A stretch of DNA of 64,000 nucleotides, from contig JASMDM010000034.1 in the NCBI GenBank assembly GCA_030752795.1, forward strand, positions 1 through 64,000, written 5' to 3'. The notes beneath the pieces were generated by a model that saw only the letters and a program-made list of their open reading frames with translations, did no database searches and was not told the DNA's origin. Shown here piece after piece: positions 35,929 through 44,613 of the stretch; positions within the stretch are counted from its first letter, which is position 1; every line of letters begins with the position of its first letter. A program made the translations under genes and the position numbers. Source of the stretch: SAR202 cluster bacterium (lineage in GTDB: Bacteria; Chloroflexota; Dehalococcoidia; Lucifugimonadales; UBA1123).

Positions 35929-38547
35929 ACACGAGACGCGCCAGCCCGTCGCTCTCGACGCTTCGCCTTGGTTTGCTGACCGCGGCATTGTTGACGACGA
36001 TTGCGATTGTCGCGTGCGGCGGCGATGCCGACGATGCTTCACAGCCCTAACCCGTCGCCGCCGTAGCCCCAAGTACTGAACCGTCGATCCAGCAGGTCGC
36101 ATCGCCGAGTCCGACTCCGCCACCGCCAACGCGGGTCGCGACCCGGACGCCGGCGCCGACCTCTGATCCGACCGCGACCGTTGAGCCGACCGCCACAGCC
36201 GAACCGACAGCCACGCCACGTCCGACGGAAACTGCCACGCCTTCGCCGATCCCGGCCCCGACGCTCACGCCAACGCCACTTCCAACGTCGACCGCAATAC
36301 CGACGATAACGCCGGTCCAGCAGCCGACCGAGGGCGGCAACCTGAGGCCGTCAGCGCCGAGATCGTGGGAGGCGGCTCTGGTGGTCGCCGCCATCCCGGA
36401 GGACGTAGCAACGCCCCGATGATCGAAGGCCAGCCGAGTTACTTGAGTTGGTCGGTCACGAACTCAGGATGGAGCACGTCACGGACAGGTTCTTCGTGGA
36501 TCTGCTCATCGACGGACTCGTCGTCGAACGGTGGTTCAGCCGCGGGATCAGCGCTCGCGAATCGGCGTCAATCACCGATTGGGCGGAGCTTCCGTCGAGA
36601 ACCAACCTCGCCGCGGGAAATCACGTGGTGGCGCTCGTCGTCGATGCAACCAACTCGATCGCCGAAAGCGATGAGACCGACAACCGCATCGAAATCGTCG
36701 TCGTCGTTCAGCCCGGGACCGTCGCGGGAACGACGCCGACCCTGACTCCGGCTCGGTTGCCGGATCTAGCGCCGGTCGCGGACGAAGGCTGGCCGGGGCC
36801 GATCACCGCAACCGCGTATTCGGGCGTAAACGCCTTGGGGCCTCTCTCGATCAGTGTTCCCACGTACGTCAGCTTCGCATTCGAAAATCGCGGGTTGGCT
36901 TCCACCCCTGAGACTGTCTCCGTGCAACTGTATCGGGACGGCATGTTGATCAGCGAGCAGATCGTCGTCGGCGCCTTGGCCGGGACCGTGTTCGCGCCGC
37001 CCGAATAGAGTGACCTGTCGAGCGTCGTCCGTCTGTCCGCGGGGCCGCACACGCTTCGACTGGTGCTGGACCCGCACAACCTGGTGCCCGAATCGGACGA
37101 GACCAACAACGCGTATGAAGTCACGCTCGACTGGGAAACCGGCGCTGTTCCGGCACTGGTTTCCGCGACGCTGTCGTCTGAGCCTCCAATCCCTGATGCG
37201 CCGACAAAGCCAAATCTGATGCCCGGCTGGCGATTCAACTGGGACGCCCCGATCATCCTCAGCCACGAGTCCGAATCGTTTCTCAATGCACCGCTCGTTG
37301 TCGGCGAAGACATCTTCACGGACGTGGTCGTCATGAACAGGAGCTCGGTCAACGCCACCCAACCGTACGAGGCGCACTTGTACTATGACGACAAGCAGGT
37401 CGCTACGCTGGAGGCGGACGAGGGCACGCCCGCCGGGTCGATCCACTGGTGGGCCGACCCGGCGGTCTTGAACACGGCTGTGGCGGTCACCGAAGGCGCC
37501 CACACCCTGAAGATCGTCATCGACCCGACCGACGCCGTGGACGAGTCCGACGAAACCGACAACGTCTTCGAGAGGCAGTTCATTTGGACGGCAACCGCTC
37601 CGGACCCAGTGTCTCTGACCACGTACTCAGTTGGAGACATCGCGAACACGCTGGGCCCACTGAGCGATCTGCTGGACTCGCAGAAGCTCGTGGTCGGCCC
37701 GGACGGCGACGAGCTGGTCGACACGGTGCTGGGCGTTGCCGATGTGGTGCACTTCATCTTGACAGGGACCAGCTTCCGCGACCAGCGCGCGGTGATATCT
37801 CTGAGGTCTCATGCGGGTTTTATCGAATGGATGGAGCAAACCTGCCAAGAAGATTTCGCGGTCCGGGACCCGGCTGAGTACCCGCTGGTCAGAGCTCAGT
37901 GCGAGAAGGCGAAGCCTGAATTTCTCGGTGTAACTTCCAACCGGCTGGGAACGCTATCCGTGATTGTCGACGCGGAGAACCCTCCTGCCGAGGTTCTCGA
38001 CACCCTCGCGCATGAGTTCGGCCACATGCGGCAGAAGCTGGCGCACCCCGAGCAATCGGACGGGGTCGGGTCGCTGTTGTTGCGCGGGCTGCTGGAGGCC
38101 GAGGCGCAGCAGTTCCAGCGAGCGTTCTGGCTCGTGCTGGAAGAGCAAACCGGCATGTCGCTGCTCAATTACCCGGCCTACGCGGCGTTCCGCCAAGTGA
38201 TCCGCGACCGGGTCCCCTATACAATCGGCGACACCGCGAACGACGAACACTCGCTCGGGCATCTGCTCCAGTGGCTAGCAGTCCTGGACGACCCGGACCT
38301 CGCGGCGCTGCGGTCTACGTTGGCTGAAAACGGCAAGCTAAATTCCTCAGTGTCGACCGACTTGTTCGACTATTTCGTCGCGATGCCGGTTGAAGAGGTG
38401 GACGCCTACGTCCAAGCCCGTTTCACTTCGCCGTCCCGCCACGCCGAAACAATCAGCGACATCGCGCTGTCAAGGCTGATCCCGTTCCTGCCAAGCGACC
38501 TCGAGGGGCTGGTCGTGCTGCGGATGATGGGGTTGCTGGCGCCGTGA
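35925..38547 (+). pseudogene. Secreted CARDB-repeat lipoprotein metallopeptidase, decayed
   Basis: About 875 codons when restored. GTG 35925 starts a lipoprotein signal (LLTTIAIVACGGDADD). A long Pro/Thr linker follows, then CARDB-like repeats each ending in variants of LVPESDETNNAYEV (also IAESDETDN and VDESDETDN), then a C-terminal zinc-peptidase domain with HEFGHMRQKLAHP. Lesions: TAA at 36048-36050 right after the signal region; a missing base near 36416 in a C run; another near 36470; TAG at 37006-37008. The frame resumes after each. The 3' part from 37063 is clean and keeps the HExxH site, but it cannot be exported without the signal. Probably a surface protease originally. Confidence 0.85.
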
Positions 38548-38662
38548 GGTAGCACTCACATCAATCGACGACGATCCTCGGGATGGCAAGTCTGCGAGAA
38601 GACCATTAGTGTGTAGGTTCGTGGGGTGGCGATAAGAAATATAAGTAGTGCCGAACAATATT

Positions 38663-38710
38663 CGTCATTCTGAGGCCGCAGCCGAAGAATCTGGTCGCTG
38701 AAAATGCACG
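38663..38710 (-). repeat. Dispersed intergenic repeat, main family, copy 4
   Basis: CGTCATTCTGAGGCCGCAGC followed by CGAAGAATCTGGTCGCTGAA and AATGCACG. The preceding bases (GGCGATAAGAAAT, AAGTAGTGCCGAACAATATT) match the left flank of copy 3. Confidence 0.85.
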
Positions 38711-38834
38711 TTTGCACACATGAATGCAGAAGTTTCTGATTCTGCGAAAGGTCCAGCATGCAAAGAAGAGTTAAGTGCCACGTACTGGGTTAGTGACCAT
38801 AACGGCTCAAGCGTTGCTTGGCATGTGGGCGGAT

Positions 38835-38879
38835 CTTCGACACGTCCCGACAGTGCCGGGATCCCGATGCGTCGGGACT
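38835..38879 (+). repeat. Nested-palindrome repeat, copy 1
   Basis: CTTCGACACGTCCCGACAGT, then GCCGGGATCCCGATGCGTCG, then GGACT. GTCCCGAC (38844-38851) pairs perfectly with GTCGGGAC (38871-38878) and encloses the 10-bp palindrome CGGGATCCCG. Confidence 0.85.
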
Positions 38880-38959
38880 TCCAAGTGTCGGCGCCTCATT
38901 TCGCCATCCTAAGCCGCAAAGTAGGATCTGGTCGTACGCGACAGTTGTCTCCCTGCAGA

Positions 38960-39000
38960 AGCCCGAGATTCTTCGGCTGCGGCCTCAGAATGGCGACAAT
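38960..39000 (+). repeat. Dispersed intergenic repeat, main family, copy 5
   Basis: GAGATTCTTCGGCTGCGGCC followed by TCAGAATGGCGAC. The left part (CTGCAGAAGCCC) is more diverged than in other copies. Confidence 0.8.
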
Positions 39001-39238
39001 TCAAACGCCGTTTCTAACTCATGCGTTTTCCGTCCCGCGGATACAATTCCGATTGCATCGGGGATCAGGACGAACAGATGAATGCGTGGCTCACCATAAG
39101 CGGACGCTCAGCATCGCCAGAAGAGTCGAGCGCAACTCATTTAGTTGATGACCATTTCGGACCCCTTGCGAGTGTCGGCTTGGTCGGATTGTTTGTATGC
39201 GTGTTGCGGGCCGCCATAAACTGGGCCTTTGAACGCAA

Positions 39239-40006
39239 TCACAAAGCGTTCTGGACACGGCGTCGAAAGTCCTCAGCGGCAAGACGAAGCAACCCGTGCG
39301 CGGATACGGTGACGAAATTAGCGCCCAGATTGATAAACTCGGCCACTCCATCTGCATCGGCTGGGTTGTTCCCGCCTACACCGACATTCTTGCCGCCGGC
39401 TCTGATCTTTGGAATAACATCACCCATCACCCTGCGCACCTCAGTTCGTCCAGGGTTTCCCATGCTCTGTCCCAAATCGCCAGCCGCAACGTGAAGTATG
39501 TCGGCGCCATCCACCGTAAGAATGTCATCTATATTATCAACCGCCTGGATGTCTTCGATCATTGGAATGACCAGTGTCTCAGCGTTTATGTGGCGAGTCG
39601 ACTCATCCATGGAAACCCCGACTCCATAGTCGTGAGCGCGCCCGCCTCCGACGCTTCGGTGTCCATCCGGATAGTAGCGTGCCGCTCGCGCTATCGCATC
39701 GGCCTCCTCGCGAGTATTGACGTGGGGCACGATAATCCCCTGGACCCCTCTGTCGAGAAAGCGCAATATCGTGGGGTCCGAGTGGTCAGGTATCCGAGCA
39801 ATGGGCGTAATTCCGAATGCTTCAGCAGCACGCACCATGTGCTCCACCTGATCCAGATTCATCGGACCGTGCTCGCAATCGATCATCACGAAATCGTAGC
39901 CCAACGCCCCGAAGAGCTCGACGAGATCAGGAGCGTGACGACTGATAATTGCCCCGAATACGACTTCACCGCCGTCAAGTTTTGCCTTCGTGGTGTTAGT
40001 TCTCAT
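39239..40006 (-). CDS. HpcH/HpaI aldolase family protein
   Basis: Class II metal-dependent aldolase/lyase of 255 residues with the HpaI fold. Landmarks are VFGAIISRHAPDLVELFGALG, FVMIDCEHGPMNL with the base His, IARIPDHSDPTILRFLDRGVQGIIVPHV with the substrate-binding Arg, and VIPMIEDIQAVDNIDDIL with the metal-binding Glu. It would cleave or form 4-hydroxy-2-oxo acids; the natural substrate is not evident. ATG 40006 follows a purine-rich site. It is isolated between a repeat-filled gap and a decayed gene on the same strand. Confidence 0.87.
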   Translation of the reverse strand: MRTNTTKAKLDGGEVVFGAIISRHAPDLVELFGALGYDFVMIDCEHGPMNLDQVEHMVRAAEAFGITPIARIPDHSDPTILRFLDRGVQGIIVPHVNTREEADAIARAARYYPDGHRSVGGGRAHDYGVGVSMDESTRHINAETLVIPMIEDIQAVDNIDDILTVDGADILHVAAGDLGQSMGNPGRTEVRRVMGDVIPKIRAGGKNVGVGGNNPADADGVAEFINLGANFVTVSAHGLLRLAAEDFRRRVQNAL

Positions 40007-40229
40007 GCTTCCTCCGAAACGTGCTAGCCGATCTGCCTGACCTTATCAGACCTTGGCATCCGTTGTTCGCGGGTTCTAATCGCCCAACGCCGCGTACATC
40101 TAGACGTGACCGGAACGGCCTTATGGGGTGTGTGATTTGTGTCGTGTCCTGTCGTGTGTGCCGGTTTGTGTCAAGTTGCCCATAAACTGCGCATTGTGTC
40201 GGCTGAAGTTGAAGGCGCAGCGAGCGGAC

Positions 40230-41476
40230 CTACTCGATTGCGAACGTTTGAGATCTACCCACGGCAATAGCGGACCAATTGGTCACTCCGACCCGGTTTG
40301 GAGTGTGACTAGGGTACGAGTGATAATTGCCCCATGTCCAAAGAGCTCCGCCTGACCTGATAGCGACTGTGTGAGATCCACTTGAATCAACGTCGTACCA
40401 GTTGGTCGCGCCGGTTGACTCTTGGACGGAGGCGTCATCATCCCATGTTCAGTCTATGCCCCAGGTCCAGAGAGTACCGGACACAGGTGTGGCAGTGGGT
40501 GTCGGCGCTCGCGTCCGTGTGGGCGTCAGAGGTCTGGGAGTCGGCGAACTGAGTAAAGTTTCCCACCAGGCTAAGAAAGTGGCCGGCGTCGCTGTGGGGG
40601 ACTGTGTTCGCCTGCGCGTAGGCGTTGTGTGCCGCCAAACGATAGTTCCATCGCCTTCGTCGCGTGTCGGCGTAGGTGTCATAGTTGCCCTCAGAGGTCG
40701 GGTTTGCGTCGGCCTCAGCGCCGCGAATGACTCGAATTCCGACGGCACACGTGTAAGCGTGGGCGTAGGTTTTGGCGGCAGCAACAGTACCTGAGTGGGT
40801 GCTGGCTTTGGCGTCAGGAGCATCGTTAGGCGCGGTGAGACTGTTGCCCTCGGGACCTGAGTGGGAGTTAGGTCGAACTCTGCAGCGTCTTCGAGGGCTG
40901 CTAATGCCTTGAGCGGCATACGTGCGGCCGTGGGCGTCGGGATGTTCGTCGGACTCGCGGTCGGAGGCAATGTCAGGGATTCAGATGGCACTGCGGCCAC
41001 AATAGGCGCATTGGTGGGAGTGACGGTGCGTTCGTTGTCACCGCCTGCGTTCAACAAACCACCGTCAATGATGACAACGCCTGCCGCCACCGCAACGATT
41101 GTTGCCAGCGCGATGCCTGTGCCGATATTATCGGGAAGAGCCGTCTGCGTTCGGGCTCCGGCAGGCTGCTCAGCATCTGCCGATCCGCGACCGTACCCTC
41201 CTTCCCGACAAAGAACTGCTCTCGACCTGGCGCGCCAATGAAACTCCCTTCAGGGCGAAAGGAGAGTGTTATGACGTGGTAGTCTTCACGTTCCTCTTGC
41301 TCGACGAGCTCGAAGACCATACGTACGCCAGCATAGGCTCGGCCGTAGTTGCCGGGGGTTTCTCGGGCGGCTTGGGCTGCGACGAGTCGGGCTTGGTCGA
41401 GTGAGATGTACTCGACGGCCTCGCCTAACGAGTCGAACTCGAACGAGTCTTCTTTTTTGTCCTGGTCGTCGACCAC
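40230..41476 (-). pseudogene. Membrane-anchored RCC1-repeat protein with Pro/Thr linker, decayed
   Basis: Begins with an approximately 115-residue cytoplasmic domain I do not recognise (FDSLGEAVEYISLDQARLVA near residue 14, then FRPEGSFIGAPGREQFFVGK). A missing base near 41126-41133 shifts the frame. The restored order is a membrane helix (IGTGIALATIVAVAAGVVII), a linker of about 180 residues very rich in Pro and Thr, then RCC1-type repeats (SGTLWTWG, HTVAIRSGGALWTWG). TGA at 40449-40451 interrupts the repeats; the same frame continues for 72 codons to TAG at 40230-40232. Only about two repeats remain of the usual seven, so the 3' part has also been lost. Confidence 0.78.
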
Positions 41477-41921
41477 AGTCCTCTATCCAACATCCTGTGC
41501 GGGTTTTTCAGCCGGTGTCATTGTATTTAACACGTGGATGCAGTCAAGTTCTCGTGGGGGATTTACGGCAGGCGATCTTCGACTGATCAACTCAGAGATG
41601 GAGGATGCCTCGACCGCCGAGTCTCCGTGATCTCAATCGTGTGACGAACATGCCAGAGCCGTGCGGTTGGGACGCTGACGCATCGACGAATGTCGGCGTG
41701 GGGGCGCGGGCTCCGTGGCGAGACTTGACTCGGTGAGGTCCTTCGACAGGTCCCGACAAGGCCGGGATCCCGATGCGTCGGGACTCAGGACGAACGGATC
41801 GGGGGAGGGGCGTAATGTCCGCACTCTCGCAAAGGACGGAGAGGGGTTCCCTCCACGGCCGAGCGTGCTAGCGATCGCCGTCGAATTCGTTGGCTGACCG
41901 CTGATCGCTGTCGGCTGTTGC
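41477..41921. other. 445-bp stretch without a supported gene
   Basis: Lies between the decayed RCC1 gene and thiS. It contains the second copy of the nested-palindrome repeat; otherwise I see no gene, hairpin terminator or RNA. It should include the former promoter of the RCC1 gene. Confidence 0.5.
41741..41785 (+). repeat. Nested-palindrome repeat, copy 2
   Basis: CTTCGACAGGTCCCGACAAG, GCCGGGATCCCGATGCGTCG, GGACT: almost identical to copy 1, followed by CAGGACGAACGG, which is also partly present after copy 3. Confidence 0.87.
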
Positions 41922-42125
41922 CTACCCGCCGCCGACGGCTCGGACGATCTCTAGGCGGTCGCCTTCGGAGAGGGTGACTCCGCTTTGCTCATCTTTGCGG
42001 ACGATCGAGCCGTTGTAGGCCACAGCGATGTGGCCGTCGCGGACGCCGAGCGATTCGAGGTAGTCGACCAGGTCTGTCGGGTTGTCCAGATCAACTGATT
42101 TTCCGTTGATGGTTAATGAGATCAT
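41922..42125 (-). CDS. thiS: Sulfur carrier protein ThiS
   Basis: Small ubiquitin-like carrier of 67 residues ending in the required Gly-Gly (RAVGGG), which is activated to a thiocarboxylate and gives sulfur to the thiazole. It starts MISLTINGKSVDL at ATG 42125, which overlaps the thiE stop by four bases (ATGA), so it is translationally coupled. It is the last gene of the riboswitch-controlled thiG-thiE-thiS operon. No ThiF activating enzyme is in the window. Confidence 0.9.
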   Translation of the reverse strand: MISLTINGKSVDLDNPTDLVDYLESLGVRDGHIAVAYNGSIVRKDEQSGVTLSEGDRLEIVRAVGGG

Positions 42126-42781
42126 CGGATGATCGCTCCTGAACCGGCCCATGCTGTGTTCATCGCCGTCGCGAGTTCGCGTGTGGCGCCTAGCGGGTCG
42201 TCGTGGGCGGAGATGGCCGTGATGACCGCGGCGCCCGTCCCGTCCGCATCGATAACCTGGCCCACGTTGTCCTTGTTGATCCCGCCGATGCCCAGAATCG
42301 GCGCATCGACGACATTTGCGATTTCCTTGATGAGGCCTGGTCCTGATATTGTACCGCTTGGATGGGATCCGGTCTCGAAGATCGTGCCGACGACAAGGAG
42401 TTCAGCGCCGGAGTTGATCGCGTCCACGGCCCCTTGAACGGAGTGGACGGATCGGCTCAGCAGAAGACGGTCCCCCGCCAACTCGCGAGCATCGGGCAAC
42501 GAAATCCCGCCCTCGCCGAGCTGGACGCCGTCGGCGCCGCACAGCAGCGCGATGTCGATGCGTTCATTGATGAATAGCAACGACCTGCCCTCGGTGATGC
42601 GTCGGAGACGCCGGGCCACGTCGAGCAATTGCCCTCCGGGCAGATCCCGCTCTCTGAGTTGGACCATGCCAACTCCGCCGTCGACGGCCTGTTTCACGAC
42701 AGTCTCCAAGGGTCGACCGCCGGTCTGGCTCCGGTCTGTGACCAGGCACAGGCAGGGTGACGGTATCGTGGCCGTCGTCAT
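42122..42781 (-). CDS. thiE: Thiamine-phosphate synthase
   Basis: Joins the thiazole phosphate and HMP pyrophosphate to give thiamine monophosphate. The TIM-barrel protein of 219 residues has GVGMVQLRERDLPGGQLLD, LFINERIDIALLCGADGVQLGE, LLLSRSVHSVQGA and LGIGGINKDNVGQVI, all family blocks. It starts three bases after the thiG stop and overlaps thiS by four bases. Frame intact. Confidence 0.94.
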   Translation of the reverse strand: MTTATIPSPCLCLVTDRSQTGGRPLETVVKQAVDGGVGMVQLRERDLPGGQLLDVARRLRRITEGRSLLFINERIDIALLCGADGVQLGEGGISLPDARELAGDRLLLSRSVHSVQGAVDAINSGAELLVVGTIFETGSHPSGTISGPGLIKEIANVVDAPILGIGGINKDNVGQVIDADGTGAAVITAISAHDDPLGATRELATAMNTAWAGSGAIIR

Positions 42782-42784
42782 CGC

Positions 42785-43570
42785 CTAGTCCCCTGCAGCG
42801 GAGGCGACTCCTTCGGTGGGGCTGCTCGGAACGCCTGCCAATCGGTTGGCGATCCGTCCGGCGTTGTACGCCATGCGGCCGGCCTGAACCCCGAGACCGA
42901 ACGCCTCACCCATCATCTTCGGGCTCTCGGCTTGGGCGATTGCTGTGTTGACCAGGACCGCGTCGGCGCCCGCTTCAAGCGCGGTGGCTGCTTCTGATGG
43001 AACGCCTAACCCGGCATCGACAACCACGGGAACGTGCGACTGCCGGACGATGAGCCTGATTTCGTCGAGCGTTTGGAGTCCCTGCCCTGACCCGATGGCA
43101 GAGCCGAGTGGCATGACCGTCGCGCATCCGATCTCTTCCAGTCGGAGCGCCAGCACCGGGTCGGCGTGGATGTAAGGCAACACCGTGAAACCTTCGTCCA
43201 CCAGAGTTTGAGCGGCTTCGAACGTTCCTATAGGATCAGGCAACAAGTGCTCGGCGTGCGGGATGACCTCGAGCTTGATCCAGTCGGACCCCGTTACTTC
43301 TCGGGCGAGGTGAGCCGTGAATATCGCTTCTTCGGCGGTCTTGGAGCCGGCGGTGTTTGGCAGGATTTGGTACTTGTCCCAATCGAAGTAATCGAGGATG
43401 TTCTTCTCGTTCGGGTTGTCCAGATCCAGCCGGCGGATGGCGACGGTAATGATCTGGGCTCCGGACGACTCGATGGACTCGACCATCTCTTCGTTGGTTC
43501 GGTGCCTTCCGGTGCCGACCATCAGCCTGGAGGTGAATTCTTTGCCCGCGATAACCAGTGGATCGCTCAT
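42785..43570 (-). CDS. thiG: Thiazole synthase ThiG
   Basis: Forms the thiamine thiazole from deoxyxylulose phosphate, dehydroglycine and ThiS thiocarboxylate. The protein of about 261 residues starts [20 protein letters not shown]; the Schiff-base lysine lies in DWIKLEVIP, followed by [33 protein letters not shown] 43570 has GGAGAC upstream; a longer in-frame extension runs into the leader and was rejected. It is the first gene after the TPP riboswitch. ThiO or ThiH, the dehydroglycine source, is not in the window. Confidence 0.95.
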   Translation of the reverse strand: MSDPLVIAGKEFTSRLMVGTGRHRTNEEMVESIESSGAQIITVAIRRLDLDNPNEKNILDYFDWDKYQILPNTAGSKTAEEAIFTAHLAREVTGSDWIKLEVIPHAEHLLPDPIGTFEAAQTLVDEGFTVLPYIHADPVLALRLEEIGCATVMPLGSAIGSGQGLQTLDEIRLIVRQSHVPVVVDAGLGVPSEAATALEAGADAVLVNTAIAQAESPKMMGEAFGLGVQAGRMAYNAGRIANRLAGVPSSPTEGVASAAGD

Positions 43571-43599
43571 TTCGCCGTCTCCTCGGTGCGCTACAACAC

Positions 43600-43627
43600 A
43601 AAAAGCCACTGGAAAATTGCCAGCGGC
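43600..43627 (-). terminator. Riboswitch-controlled terminator ahead of thiG
   Basis: On the minus strand GCCGCTGG and CCAGTGGC form an 8-bp stem with one G-U pair around a CAATTTT-type loop, followed directly by TTTTT. It lies between the aptamer and the thiG start, so TPP binding probably causes premature termination. An anti-terminator pairing was not worked out in full. Confidence 0.85.
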
Positions 43628-43648
43628 CTGTGGTTCGTCCCATGGACG

Positions 43649-43734
43649 TCCCTGCGCTGGTATTACCCAGATCAGGTAATTGCGGTCGGCGGCGATGACT
43701 GGCCGCCCTCTCAGCCTGGCTTGCCCAAGCTCCC
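43649..43734 (-). ncRNA. TPP riboswitch (THI element)
   Basis: The minus strand carries the conserved aptamer parts in order: GGGAGC at the start, GGCTGAGAGGG, and the diagnostic ACCTGATCTGGGTAATACCA followed by GCGCAGGGA. A variable P3 stem of G/C-rich sequence lies between. It begins about 23 bases after the predicted transcription start and precedes a terminator and thiG. Confidence 0.97.
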
Positions 43735-43763
43735 AATTGCCCTATTCTGCTATCAACGCCCCC

Positions 43764-43792
43764 AGAATAGCCTACTGTTTTTCGAAAGTCAA
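43764..43792 (-). promoter_or_regulatory. Promoter of the thiG-thiE-thiS operon
   Basis: On the minus strand, TTGACT (43787-43792), a 17-bp spacer and TATTCT (43764-43769) form a near-consensus housekeeping promoter. Transcription would begin near 43757, just ahead of the TPP aptamer. Confidence 0.85.
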
Positions 43793-43984
43793 CGAAGACG
43801 CCACGAGCGGGAATGGGGCCGATCCGTCTGCCTTGACTGTTCCACGCGCCGTTTCTACACTCTCAATCAGGCGGCGATTCGTTGAAACGATGAACCGCAC
43901 ATGCCAGATCGGATCGTGCAACACGACTGTCGGCTCCGTCCTCGCCATCGTCTCAGACTCCTCAATGTAAAGTCGGAGGGACCC

Positions 43985-44498
43985 ATGACGACCACACCGT
44001 ATGACGACGTCGCAGATTGGTATGACGAACACGCCCGGTCTTCTTGGGAGTATCCAGGAGACGAGAACGACTTGGTCGCCACCTTGCTTCGCTTGACCGG
44101 CGATGTCGACGGGCTCAACGTCTGCGATCCGGTTCGCGGGCAAGGCACGATCACGAGGCGCCTCGCGCGTGCTGGGGCAGATGTGGTCGGAGTGGATATC
44201 TCATCGCGCCTTCTCATAGATCGCAACACGCGAGGAAACCGCCCGCCCTCTCGGCGTGAAGTACCTGAACGATGACGCCCAGAGTCCCTCAACGCTGTCG
44301 GACGAATCGTTCGACGGAGTCAGGGGAAGGGTCGGAGCCTACCACCGCACGCTGAGCACCTATCTCAACGGCCTCGTGGGCGCTGGGCTCGCAATCGAGG
44401 AACTCGTGGAACCGCGTGGAGCTGTTCCGACCTTGGCGTCGATGCGCGATACGAGCGCCGTGCCCGCGTTTCTGGCTGTTCGTTGTCGCAAACCATAG
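43985..44498 (+). pseudogene. SAM-dependent methyltransferase with internal deletion and frameshift
   Basis: ATG 43985 has a perfect GGAGGG at 43976-43981. The first 80 codons give a normal methyltransferase start (YDDVADWYDEHARSSWEYPG, then VCDPVRGQGTITRRLARAGA and VVGVDIS). Near 44222 the frame shifts by +1 (or -2), continuing as ATREETARPLGVKYLNDDAQ. After SDESFDGV the protein jumps directly to RVGAYHRTLSTYLNGLVGAG, which belongs near the C terminus, so roughly 80 residues covering motifs II-III appear to be deleted. The tail runs to TAG at 44498. No activity is expected. Confidence 0.75.
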
Positions 44499-44613
44499 AA
44501 CACAACGCCCGTGGAACAAAAACCGCGACGCCGTCGTCTAGTCACTACAGGAAGGCCAAGATCTCGGCGGTGGCTCAGCAGTATAAACCTTGTGTCAATC
44601 GGGAGGATGCACT

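Larger units (their letters stand above)
38548..39238. other. 691-bp intergenic stretch with repeats
   Basis: No gene supported. It contains two copies of the main dispersed repeat in opposite orientation and one copy of the nested-palindrome repeat. Near 39054-39080 there is a degenerate CGATTGCATCGGGGATCAGG plus ACGAAC stretch that resembles the right end of the palindromic repeat at 41.7 kb. Confidence 0.65.

Noticed and set aside
36050-36420. Tandem repeat array at the Pro/Thr-coding stretch
   Set aside because: The ACG/CCG-rich sequence encodes a low-complexity stalk of a lipoprotein and has no exact repeat unit; the same holds for 40500-41050.
40100-40200. GT-rich stretch as a possible CRISPR or small RNA
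   Set aside because: There are no repeated units or stable hairpin; it lies just beyond the end of the decayed RCC1 gene and is probably its eroded 3' part.
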